Assembly (NCBI GenBank): GCA_022315425.1
Contig: JAIUPT010000034.1
Span: forward strand, 868,001 to 932,000
Length of the DNA stretch: 64,000 nucleotides
Reading direction: 5' to 3'
From: Pseudevernia furfuracea
Taxonomy: Eukaryota > Ascomycota > Lecanoromycetes > Lecanorales > Parmeliaceae
Shown here: positions 44,344-54,524 of the stretch, one piece after another
Numbering within the stretch: the first letter of the stretch is position 1
How the letters are laid out: each line of letters starts with the position of its first letter
Made by a program: the position numbers and the translations under genes
Notes under the pieces: generated by a model
The model's input: only the letters and a program-made list of their open reading frames with translations
What the model was told of the DNA's origin: nothing
Database searches by the model: none

Positions 44344-45447
44344 ACTTGTCTGTCAGGCCCAGAGGTGACAGACAAGGTCGGCTCGGGTGAGCGTTTGCCG
44401 CTTTACCCTTGATCCCAGCGCCACCGTCTGACCTCAAGCCATCTTTTCCCCTCCTGGCCCCCTTTTCTACAGAGTCTGTCGTCTTCTTGCGGCATATTTG
44501 TGGGGTTCTTCTTTGGAAGAGTGGTCCGAATCCCATGGGTCCATCAGGCCATGTGGAAAATAATATTAATGATAACCCAGGACCAGGACAACGTCAGCAT
44601 CCAATTACCACATCCCCAAATCCAGCGGAACCAGAATAATAATATACAACGGTGCCACAACTACTGTTTCCAAGGCGGGCGAGCGGCGGCTTTTTCGGAT
44701 CGACGTCCTATCGAAAAGCCGAGAAGTCAGTCATATCGCGTGTTTTTGCCACATCACTCCCCCCAAATCCTCACCAGCCACTCCACTCCAAGTTGGAAAA
44801 GCTGAAGGCTTCCCACTTTTGGATGCGCGCGCGCACCGGTTTGGGAGTAGCGTGCCATTGTCTAGCTCGATAAAAAGACCAGCGCTACCGTCTTGACAGG
44901 GAATACGACGATGGGCCAAAAACGTGATTAGGCAAGGGCGTGAAACGCTATATGGATGATAATCAGGGAAATGTTTAGGACGGTTTTGCTGGTCGAGGTC
45001 TTAGAATAGAATCTCTAGAGCGAAAGATAACGAGGGGGAAAAGCGGAAGGTTGGAAATACCGACAGCGGGACATAAAAGATAGTGGATTGATGGGGAGAA
45101 GATAGCAGATAGACAGGAGATAGATGGCCAATAGATAGCACATGTGTTGTCATTCATAAAGTCAGTGGTTGGTATTAGCTATTTGGTAGAGTCGGCAATG
45201 AGTGTGTCGCCCTGATCCAAGAGTGTCGTCCGTCTATGTATCCATTACTATTGTTGCCCTCCCATCTATATACCAGTAATTGGCATCAGAGCCAGCTGCT
45301 AGAGCACAAACAAGCCCCCAAGTCTATGAGTAAGCCATGAATAGACCAAAGCGTAGAAGATTGTCGCCGAGAACTCCACTGCCTGCTTGGCCGCTGGGAA
45401 ACGCCATGAAATGAAGCCGAAATGCAAGGGTATTGATGGCCAAGTAT

Positions 45448-46940
45448 CTATTTGGGGGTGTTTAGCTTATTGTCGACCTGTTGCCACATCTTCACAGACG
45501 AGATAGCAAACTGGGCCGTCTCAGGCTTCCAGGTGGGATACCATTGATTCTTCCCGGACAAGAAGTCCTTGGGTGCAGTCTTCGACTTGTCGACCCACGG
45601 TTTGCCGGCATCGCCATCCTTGAACCACCCGTTGGTACCTCCGACAGCCAAATTGATGATGAGGTAAAACTCTTGATCGAAAGGCGCGTTCAGATTGGCG
45701 TCGTTGACCCAAGGGTTGGTAAGAGTGGTGCCATTGGAGTTGGACAGAGGGAATTGACCACGCGTCCATAGATACTCATTAAAAGGGTTGTAAAGGATCT
45801 GCAGGAGGCGAGTGTCTATGTAGGTGAAGAGATACTTCTCACTCCACTCCAAGCCATAGGTGTGTGCACCAGAGGCCCAAGTGGTATGGAGAGCTTCTTG
45901 CTTCTTGCTGGTGCGCCAATATCCGTCATCTTTCTGATCGGGACCCCAGTGGAGAGTGCTAGTGACAATGTTGTTTCCGCCGGTAGGATAGCTGTAGTTG
46001 TTGCCTCGGGATTCAGCAATATCGATTTCGCCAGATTGGGGCCAAGGCCCGAATGTGTTGTTGACGGGCAACATCCAGATGGCGGGCCAGAGCCAGTCGC
46101 CCTCTGGCATTGTGGCTACGACTTCGACACGACCGTACTTGATGGTTGCACCTTTGAGGGTGTTGATGCGGCCGGATTTGACTGGAGGAACAATGGTACC
46201 GTTGGTGACGTTTGTGGCAGCGTTGCAGTCGTAGTATTGGGTTGAAGTGCAGTCTGGGAGAGTCAAGTTGTTGTTTGTGGTGAGAAGGGTCTCGTCTTGG
46301 AGAGTAGGCTTGATGATGAGCTTGCCATTTTGGATCATGACATTCTCTTCCGTGCCCGTAGTCTGTTCGAATTCACCATTTCTAAGAGCACATGTCAGCA
46401 AGCCAGAAGAAGGTACTTTTGTCCTGCGAGTGCACCATACCCAAAGCCTCCGAGGTTCACTTCCTTAGTCCAGACATCTGTGTTGAAACCCTTACTCCAA
46501 TCCTCATCAAGCACAAGTTTGTAAGTGTGGTTGACGATGGTGCTGAGGCCGTTGTAGACAAGGTACCCGGCAACAGCAAAGCCCAACGCAAGTCCGACTA
46601 AAGGTATGATGGTGATCCATTTCTGCCTTGGATCCTTGGTCGTCTTCCATGGATGGTCAATTTCACCCTTCTTCACCCGTCGAGAACGGAAGTATTTTTG
46701 GTTTTGCTTTTGGTGATGGATGTGAATGGCCGAGGAATTCTTGGAGGTGCCTAGAGGCGTTGAATTGAAAGGGTTTCTTGGGGCGGCACTGATGTTGTCG
46801 CTGCCAGTGTGGCTTGCAGTTTCGATGGAACGACGTCGGTATGGGGTCTGCTGCGGTGTGTGATCTGGTGAGTACATGCTGTTTCCCGAGCTTGGGAGGC
46901 CACCCTCGAAAGGATCTTGGTTCCGGCGGTGCATCTCCAT
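45448..46940 (-). CDS. GH16 family glycoside hydrolase, type II membrane protein
   Basis: Two exons, 46940-46441 and 46381-45448, separated by a 59 bp intron (GTATGG, CTGAC branch, TAG); 477 residues. Residues 1-108 are a Ser/Pro/Arg-rich cytosolic tail, about 109-130 a single membrane helix (IIPLVGLALGFAVAGYLVYN), then the extracellular or luminal catalytic domain. The GH16 active-site motif SGEIDIAES is at about 283-291: E285 the nucleophile, D287 the helper, E290 the acid/base, all present. KYGRVEVVATMPEGDWLWPAIWMLP and LIINLAVGGTNGWF are the flanking conserved strands. Several N-glycosylation sites occur. The domain acts on beta-1,3-glucan-type polymers in many fungi; whether this one hydrolyses, transglycosylates or only binds is not visible. 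Membrane anchoring fits a cell-wall remodelling role. Confidence 0.9.
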
Positions 46941-49765
46941 GGTAAACGAGTGTGGGTTTACGAGTGAAACAAAGAGAGGTTAGAGGATGAAAGGTTCTGT
47001 AGACACCCGAGACAGAGAAATCAAGAAAAGAAGGTCGCTTGGAGAGGGGATGAAGGATTTAAGACAAGGGCAAGGGAGGGGAGGCATATGGAGGCTAGGA
47101 CGTATCGAACATTGGGCTGAGATAGTGGAGATGGGAAAAGGCTTGTCTTGGAAAAGGATTGACCGATAGATCCTGGCCAAAGCATGGAAGACACATAATC
47201 TCAGAAGCTTCATGGGACCCCATGATGAACGTGCGTCTGGCCAGTCCAGGCTTGATTGGTGGGATCGGTGGCAGGGCATATACTGATTGCCGTTGGTCGG
47301 CAGTACTGCATGTAGATCTTTTCCTTGCTCGTGGCTACCTGTAACGCTCGAAGGGGATGAATGCGTCTGGCTGAGTATCCGAAAAGCGTAATGTACTAAT
47401 GCTGTTTCAGCGAGAGAAAAAGAATTGGAAGTTGGTGTAGACCGAAAAAAGATGCATCACGTTCCAAATTTCCACATGCGCCATGATTAGGCGTAATGAT
47501 AAATTACCGCTAATTCGGGACTGGCTTAGCGCCATCTACTTTGGGATTCAAGGCATCGGTCAAACCGGTTTGAATTTCTTTGATTTCCCCTGGCCGCATC
47601 ATCGAGATATTTTTAAAGGAAATTTATTGGACTCTCTGACCCTCTTGCATCTATCTCCCATTTAAAGTGGAGCCTTATGCACCTCGAGAATAGCAACTCG
47701 CTTTCAGCGGAAGCTTTTTGACCACATGGAGAGACATGGTTACCGCTTGGTACTTGCTACGTGATCGACGTGGCGTGTCCCGATGGGTCTATTGGTGACT
47801 CGAGGCAACCAGACTCTTTACCCTAGCGAGTACCGCACTACATATGTACACGTCCATCATGCAGGGACGACATCAGCGTGTATTTTGGGCTTTGGAATTT
47901 ACGAGCTTTGGAAGTCTCGGCCTCGCGAATTTGTTGCTAACAACAATAATATGTTCTCGGTCGTCGCCGATAATAACAATATTAATATTTAATAATGTCG
48001 ACGAAAATAATAATAATAATTATAGCAATGTCATCTCTTTTCCTTTGGCAGGATGCAGGCAAGCGTAGTAGTCTCTTTTCTTCCAGGTGCGCAACCGAGC
48101 CTATGGTCCCGGGGCGGCGGTATCCTATCGTCGTTGGTCCCATGCAGGGTCTTCTAATTATTGTACCTCTCCTTCAATAAATTTACAACGTGTTCTGTCG
48201 AGCAGATCGATTCAAATGGCTACCATCAAACAGAGCTGCCGTCCATTTATCCTTGCTGCAAGATTCTGCTGGCCCTGGTCTGCCCGCACAACAAATTCTC
48301 CGGCGGGTTCGAGCCCGACTATTTCCTCTGCAGATTTTTGCCATGACTACTGCAGCCTCTTGCTGCAAATACGAGGATTAGCCCTGCTATTACTCGCATG
48401 AAGCAGGGCTTACTATTAAAAGAATCGCTGCAAATCGTCTGGTTGCTTCAACCGGCACTCGTGAAATTCATCCACAACGCGCCCTTTGATTCGATGCCCA
48501 TTCCCCGCCCCCCACGCCCGATAAGACTCAGCAGTGCCGACCTCCTATCGACAATATCTTGTCGGACTGCACCTTGGATGTTTCGTATTCCTACGGTAGA
48601 CGGGTCTTGCCAACGTTGCGATTTGCCTCTGAATTTGTCGCAGGAAGTGGTTCGCAAAGCATAGGCGCACAGTATACTTTTCACGTATCTCTTGTACCAC
48701 TAAAGGCGCTCAGGTAATGGCCAACGAGTCGCGGCATTCCTCAATGAGGGGCCTATCGCTCCAACCGCTGTCGACCGAGCGGTCGACTGCCTCCTGTGGT
48801 GTTGTGTAAGTCGGACGGTACGGTACAGAAGCCCCGAGCCGTTAGTTCTGCACCTGGAATCCAGGCCCATGGGATGTGTGGAGTTGTATTAATGCGCATC
48901 TGCATTTTCGTTATTTGTGTACAAGCAGCATCTGCACTTCCCGGCAATATGAGTGGTCTGAGGTTGCGGTCTGAGGTTGCATTCGGACGAGAAACCCCGA
49001 CAAGCGCTCCCCAGTCAGCCGGGTTGATGACAACGGCCGGCCGCACCTGCACAAGCGCTCGCACACACTGTCCTTTTAAAATTCCTTGCAGGTAACATGG
49101 TTGCTGTCTTCGGTTTTGGGTAAGGGCTTACTATCGTTATTTTTGAATCCGAGCAACCTGTTGCGGGGTGGAATTGGGTCGACTTCTCCCTTACATGAAA
49201 ATGAGGCAGGGTGTTCCGACAACTTCCTCTTCGAGTAGGTTCTTGCTGTGGCTAAACCCTATGTTCTTCGCAGCTCACCGGAACCAACGATTGAATTTAG
49301 TCTACGAAGCCATTCTCCAACGAAGCTCAATTCAGGTATCCCGACATGCCGCTATTTCTGCCAACTACGTTCCCATGTCCTTTGGGGCTTCCATTCCAAT
49401 ACTTCCTTGCAGCAACTGGCGACCCAGATGCAAGTCGATGCTCCACCCTTCCAAGTCTTTTGTCTCGTCCTCGTCGCCGTAAAAGGATTCTTGGCTGGCT
49501 CGGCTGCAGCTGCGGCTGTCCCGCAACCCACACATGTCTCCACACATTGCGTGATCCTTCACGCCACATCCCCGCAATCCGACTTTCTCCGAGACCACAA
49601 AGGCTCTGGACCCCACTACTGTTTAGCAAGCATGAACATTTTGCCCTCTTGCCGTAAGTGGCAGGTCGGAGAATTGTACATGTATCCTAGAAACATCATG
49701 CTCCTAACACGCCCGCATGATGTTGCAGGTAGAGCATTTGGTGTTCCAGTCTTCCGAGACTTGGT

Positions 49766-49790
49766 CATACATACATACATACATACATAC
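49766..49790. repeat. (CATA)n microsatellite
   Basis: About six tetranucleotide units. Confidence 0.9.
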
Positions 49791-50010
49791 GAGTACATAG
49801 GATATAGTTGTATCAAGTCACTTTTTTTCTCTCTCTCTCTCGTTCTTTGTCTTTCCAAACCCCATTCCTGAACACACCCAGAATCCCAAAATCGCTAATC
49901 TCGAATAACGGTCATGAAGATCTCTTGCACACATCAAATTAATCCCCGTTCCACACCCTCTGCTCTGCTCTGCTCGCCTCGCTAATCCACTGGCTATTTA
50001 GCACCTCCCA

Positions 50011-50085
50011 TCTCATCTCATCTCATCTCATCTCATCTCATCTCATCTCATCTCATCTCATCTCATCTCATCTCACAATGTGGTT
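50011..50085. repeat. (TCTCA)15 microsatellite
   Basis: Fifteen uninterrupted pentanucleotide units. Confidence 0.95.
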
Positions 50086-51645
50086 CCAGGAGACGATGTT
50101 AGCTTGACGTCAATAATCACCAATCAATGAATCAATGAGTAAATCAATGAATCAATTATTCATTAATTCGTCTAGCTTGTAGGACTGCACCTCACGCCAA
50201 GGAACGGCCAGGCGAAGAGGAAGGGTTTGGATTGGGGAGGAAGGGCTTGAGGGGAGGAGTGGGCAGTGGGTCATAGGCGCTAGGTCTTAGGACGGTGGGG
50301 CTGGACTGGGGACAAAGGGAGGGGGGCGGCAGAATATGCTGCAACGAAGCGGCCCGGACTCCAAAACTTTCCTCCTCCCCCCGCATCACATCCACGGGCA
50401 TCTTTTTTCGCAGCGTTGGGGGTAAGTAGGGTAGGTGGCTGCTTGCGGTGAAAGAATGTGAGATCGGTGCTACCTGGTAACAGGCGTCTCATTTCGCCTC
50501 GCGGGCCTGTGTGATGGTGGGGTTGTTGGCGGTTATGGTGAGGGAGTGGGGGTGGGAGCGATGGGGAGGGCTTGGGGGGAGAGGGTCGGAGATGGTCTGT
50601 GAGAGGGGTCGAGGGTGGATGTTCGAGAGGCTGGGTCTTGGTGTCATAGAGGCTACGGCTTGAAGTACCCCAAGGGCCCTTCGTTTCTAGTGGTTATGGA
50701 TTTCAGGTCAAGCCTCGGTGATGTTCTCATAGATTATTGTAGAACTGGCTCCCCTAGCAACTCCTCTCGTAGAAGAGTAGAAACAGTGCAGAGTCCATAT
50801 CGCATATCTTGTTTCCAGGACTCTTTTCGTGACTTGATGAGGTCAAGCTCGGTTACGGAATCTGCTTTGTAGAGACTGCTCTCCATGGCTGATGCTATAA
50901 ATCATTGATTCAGATGATTTGAGTGAGTGTCTCGTTGTCTGTGTGACTGTTGAGTCTGAGACCCCGAGTGCTCTCTCGGCCGTAGAACGCAGATGAGGCG
51001 GAGGGTAGTCAGCTTCACATTTTGCCTTCTTTGCAATTTATTTCCATCTCCGAGTGCCCATATCCCCTCGTGGGCTAGCAATTCACCACCCCTGAATGAC
51101 CCAGATAGCGCACCCGGTACACATGCTCTCCTTGCGGGTGATCGATAAACTTGCGCACCTTGAAATCGGAGATTCGATGATAATTTTACAACCAAAAGCC
51201 TTGGTATACGAGTAATGATTTTGCGCTGTATCTTGAAGCAATTGACATCTCCAAGAAATTGCTCCGCAATTGTTATCTCGTGGAGAGAACGATAGGTGAG
51301 TTGTCTCACCGACAAGGTGAAGGGATATCTGTCACCGGGGCTAAGTACAGATATTTCGCCGATGACGCTAGATCCTAGCTCTGGCTGTGGGGCTCAATTA
51401 GTAAGCAAAGACTGCTAGCCAATGATAATCAAACTGTACTGAGGCCACCAAAATATAAGATGAGAACGCTTATTACTCGACAAGAACGCCTTGGTTACAA
51501 ACATTTTGGCCCATGAATTCCTGAATCCAGCAATTATAGATTTGCTTACCAAAAGTATAGCCACTGGAGAATTCTCAAATTCCGAGTCTGAGCTGAGAGC
51601 CATCCACCAATCTAAAGCCACGTCTGTTGCCCCCTTCGACACACC

Positions 51646-53833
51646 ATGTCTCCAAAACGAATCTTAGTCATCGGAGCCTCTGATGATATAGGTGGAACGT
51701 AAGTGCTTTCTAGACTGTCTTCGCATGGGGTAGAGTGTGCTAATGCACGACCTCCGACAGCGGTCTCCAAGTCGATCTAAAAGTCATTGCCGCTCATGGA
51801 TGCGATGCCATGTCCGCCACCACTGCTTTGATGGCATGGAGACCCCAAGGGATAGATATAGATGAGACCACTGCTTTGATGGCATGGTATCCCCAAGGGA
51901 TAGATATGGATGAGACCATTAGCTCACCAGCGGCATTTGTGAAGAAAGCCATTGATAGTTGCTTCGAGGCGGGGGGGGTGGAGGTCGTCAAGATTGGTAA
52001 CGATCTCTTGCCCTAGAATCTGTAGCGAGAATCTGACCCTCTTTCTCGCCAAGGGTTCTTGCCTTCGGTAGAGATTGCGATTATTGTAATTGACGCGCTG
52101 AGAAAATATGACACGAATTTTGTTGTCGTTGATCAAGTACAATAGCCCACTCCTACGTCTTTCTTGTACTATTCTCAGGCTTACACATTATAGGTCCCCA
52201 TTCCTACCAGCCACATATATCTTGAACCACGTGATGCAGTGCAAGTATTCCTGACAGAGTTACTGCAACTGACCACGGTATTGACGCTAAGCATTTCAGA
52301 GGCGGTGTTGCTACTGAGAATGGCACCACCTTCTTACAAAAAGCCAGAAATCCGCACTCTGGACGACCTCATTCATCTTACTGAAGCATTGTATAGTCTT
52401 GGACCTGAGTATGTCTTGTTGAAGGGAGACCAATTGCCTCTGACAGGGAATCTCGAAGTACCAAGAGACGACTCTGACAGGCAGTTTATTGTAAACTTTC
52501 TCCACGATGGGACAGATGTTAGCCTCATCAAGACAGCATATACCGTTACAAGTACTCCACGGAGATCAGGATATGCTCTTGCTTGTATGTTGTCGACTTC
52601 AGAGAGTATGATAATCCCAACTAATAACTGCTCTCAGCTGCAATCGCTTCAAATCTCGCCCTTGGAGACGCCGCGCTGTCAGCCACTCAAAAGGCTTGCC
52701 GATACGTCGAAGCTGCAATAAAAAGGGGAAACGGCCCGATCAACTACTTCCACTCTACATATACTCTTCCGTTCTCCCCGTACGCTGTCTTTCTTTTCAC
52801 TGCAGGTAGCCCGCCCCTTCGCTTGGTTCTGATAGAGAATAATTAGGGGATACTTCATCGAATACCTCTTGAACCGCGAGGATGTGAAACCCTCGTGGCA
52901 TGCCCACGTCTACCACGATTTCGTGAAGCGTATCGGCGATGGAACGCTACCGATTGAGAGGTTCAAGGACTATCTTGTCCAGGATTACCTATTCTTGGTT
53001 TGCAGACTGTCTTTAGTTCACTTATCACTTGATATAACAGGCTAACTAGATCTATCTACCGAAAAGGTGCAATTTGCAAGAGCCAAAGCCCTCAGCGCGT
53101 ACAAAGCGAATTCGATGGAAGACATTGCTGCGGTACGCGTAACCTCTTTTCCACTGCAATCTTAGCTCTATCACGACAAGCCTAATCTTGAAATCAGAGC
53201 GCAGAAGAAATCCTCTACATCAAACGCGAAATGTCCCTCCACCTAGATTACTGCGCCGAATTCGGACTCTCGAAAAATGAAGTTGAGGAACAGGAAGAAC
53301 ATCAAGGTAAAACTCTAACTCTGTCATCATGCTGTAAGAAAAAACCAGTCCAGCTAACGATCCATAGCTTGCACGGCCTACACCCGCTACGTCCTCGACA
53401 TAGCGCACTCCGAAAGCTGGTTCGCGCTACAAATTGCCTTCGCGCCTTGCCTTCTGGGCTATGGCATCATCGCAAGAAGGCTTTGGGACGACCCGGAAAC
53501 GGTGAGGGAGCAGGGCAATCCGTATTGGAAGTGGATACAGAATTATGTGGCGGATGATTATCGGGCGGCCGTTGAGACGGGGAAAGGTGCGTATTTCTAG
53601 ACTTTGATAATAGAACGCTGTGTTTGATCGGCCGAGGCTAATGAATTGGTGCTTGGCAGCGCTTTTGGAAAAGCATGCCATGCTGCAGTCACCGAGCCAG
53701 ATCGAATCGCTGGTGAACATCTTTGTGCATGCTACTAAGGTCCGTGGATGTGTCTTTCTGACAGGGCTGGCTGAGTGATTGCTGACTGTTGAAGCAGATG
53801 GAGACGGGATTTTGGGATATGGGCAACGAATAG
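51646..53833 (+). CDS. THI20-type ThiD-TenA fusion with degenerate kinase half
   Basis: Eleven exons can be joined without a stop: 51646-51698, 51761-51996, 52054-52136, 52194-52584, 52638-52779, 52847-52997, 53067-53132, 53198-53306, 53368-53586, 53660-53739, 53798-53833; 521 residues. The N-terminal ~290 residues follow hydroxymethylpyrimidine(-P) kinase (ThiD): VIAAHGCDAM, FVKKAIDSC, ALRKYDTNFVVVD, LDDLIHLTEALYSLGPEYVLLKG, AIASNLALG. Key motifs are altered: GSDSSGGAG reads GASDDIGGTG, the Gln of TALTAQ is Trp, DPVM reads DQVP, TPNIPEA reads TLSISEA, and the GTGC Cys is Tyr (RSGYALA). A 16-residue block is duplicated (see repeat). The C-terminal TenA domain (thiaminase II/aminopyrimidine aminohydrolase) is well kept: SWHAHVYHDFVKRIGDGTLP, DYLVQDYLFL, QIAFAPCLLGYG with the catalytic Cys, and METGFWDMGNE with the Glu. 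Intron donors GTTTGC and GTACAA are weak. The likely activity is pyrimidine salvage through TenA, with a dead kinase. Confidence 0.8.
51819..51914 (+). repeat. 48-bp in-frame tandem duplication inside the ThiD half
   Basis: Units 51819-51866 and 51867-51914 each encode TTALMAW.PQGIDIDE-like 16 residues and differ at four bases. Family members have the corresponding TALTAQ..QGV segment once. It lies in the substrate-binding loop region. Confidence 0.9.
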
Positions 53834-54524
53834 TATGACTTTATACAGCACGAGTCATGCACTGACGGCAACCCTACTTTGGAACGAGGGCTGTTCTTTC
53901 AGCGGGAATGACTACCCTTTCTGGGGAGAATATCGCCTTGGCTATATATGAGACGGTAATGCGTAATATATCATGTCCGAATCTAGACAAAAACAAGCAC
54001 GGAGTAATGGATCGTAAAGATCAGAAGTCAAGAGACTGGTGAAGGTGTAGCATTGTCGCTGCTCCAAAGACAACAGCATCATTGCTGATACTTGGAAGTG
54101 GCGAAGAAGGGAAGGAACATTTCACAGGCTGGATCTCAATGTGGCTAGTGTCTTGGCAATTATGTCAGCTTGCATTGAAGATAGGCAAGGCTGAGAAACC
54201 CCGGCACCTTCATATGTCTATCTTGTTTCTTCCTCTTCATACTTCACATGACTCAGATGTCTTCGGCGAGAAATCTTATGTCATCTTCTGTTCCTGAAAA
54301 TTCGTTACTCATACATTCTGGCAGAGAAATTCTTGCCCTGTCAAGACGAAGAGCTCTCAAGACCCGGAGCTCTCAAGCCGGAGTCTGCCAGCACTCTTCT
54401 TCCTGAAAGAAGAATCAGAGCAGCTAGAGGAAATTTTCGTCGATTTCTTTACTACCTCTATGTTGCAGGCTTGCAGCACAAAGCTAGTTTTTTTCACGCT
54501 CATCCAGGGCAGAGCAGTAGCAGA
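53834..54524. other. Intergenic region
   Basis: Downstream of ThiD-TenA and upstream of the broken STAND gene. No gene seen. Confidence 0.5.

Larger units (their letters stand above)
39842..45447. other. 5.6-kb gene-free segment rich in simple repeats
   Basis: Lies between the converging 3' ends of PrpD (+) and the GH16 gene (-). No frame shows coherent domain content; the longest (41112-41594 plus) is compositionally odd. It holds homopolymer runs (C12 at 40943, G11 at 42490, C17 at 43358), microsatellites and short duplications listed separately. CT-rich and GT-rich stretches resemble long fungal leaders or promoters, so an unrecognised transcript is possible. Confidence 0.5.
46941..51645. 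other. 4.7-kb divergent intergenic region
   Basis: Between the GH16 start (-) and the ThiD-TenA start (+). A plus frame of about 200 codons at 49248-49871 includes a hydrophobic stretch (FCLVLVAVKGFLAGSAAAAAV) but has no domain, overlaps a microsatellite and has no splice support, so it is not called. Microsatellites at 49766 and 50011 are listed separately. No tRNA or other RNA gene recognised. Confidence 0.45.

Noticed and set aside
48300..48325. GGGTTCGAGCCC resembling a tRNA T-arm
   Set aside because: T-stem does not pair fully and there is no acceptor partner or anticodon arm upstream.
49248..49871. 207-codon plus frame with a hydrophobic Ala-rich stretch
   Set aside because: No domain, runs through a microsatellite, and several overlapping frames on both strands look equally open.
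50945..51640. CTGAGA-like pieces upstream of ThiD-TenA considered as a TPP riboswitch
   Set aside because: The other conserved TPP aptamer elements are not found near them in order.
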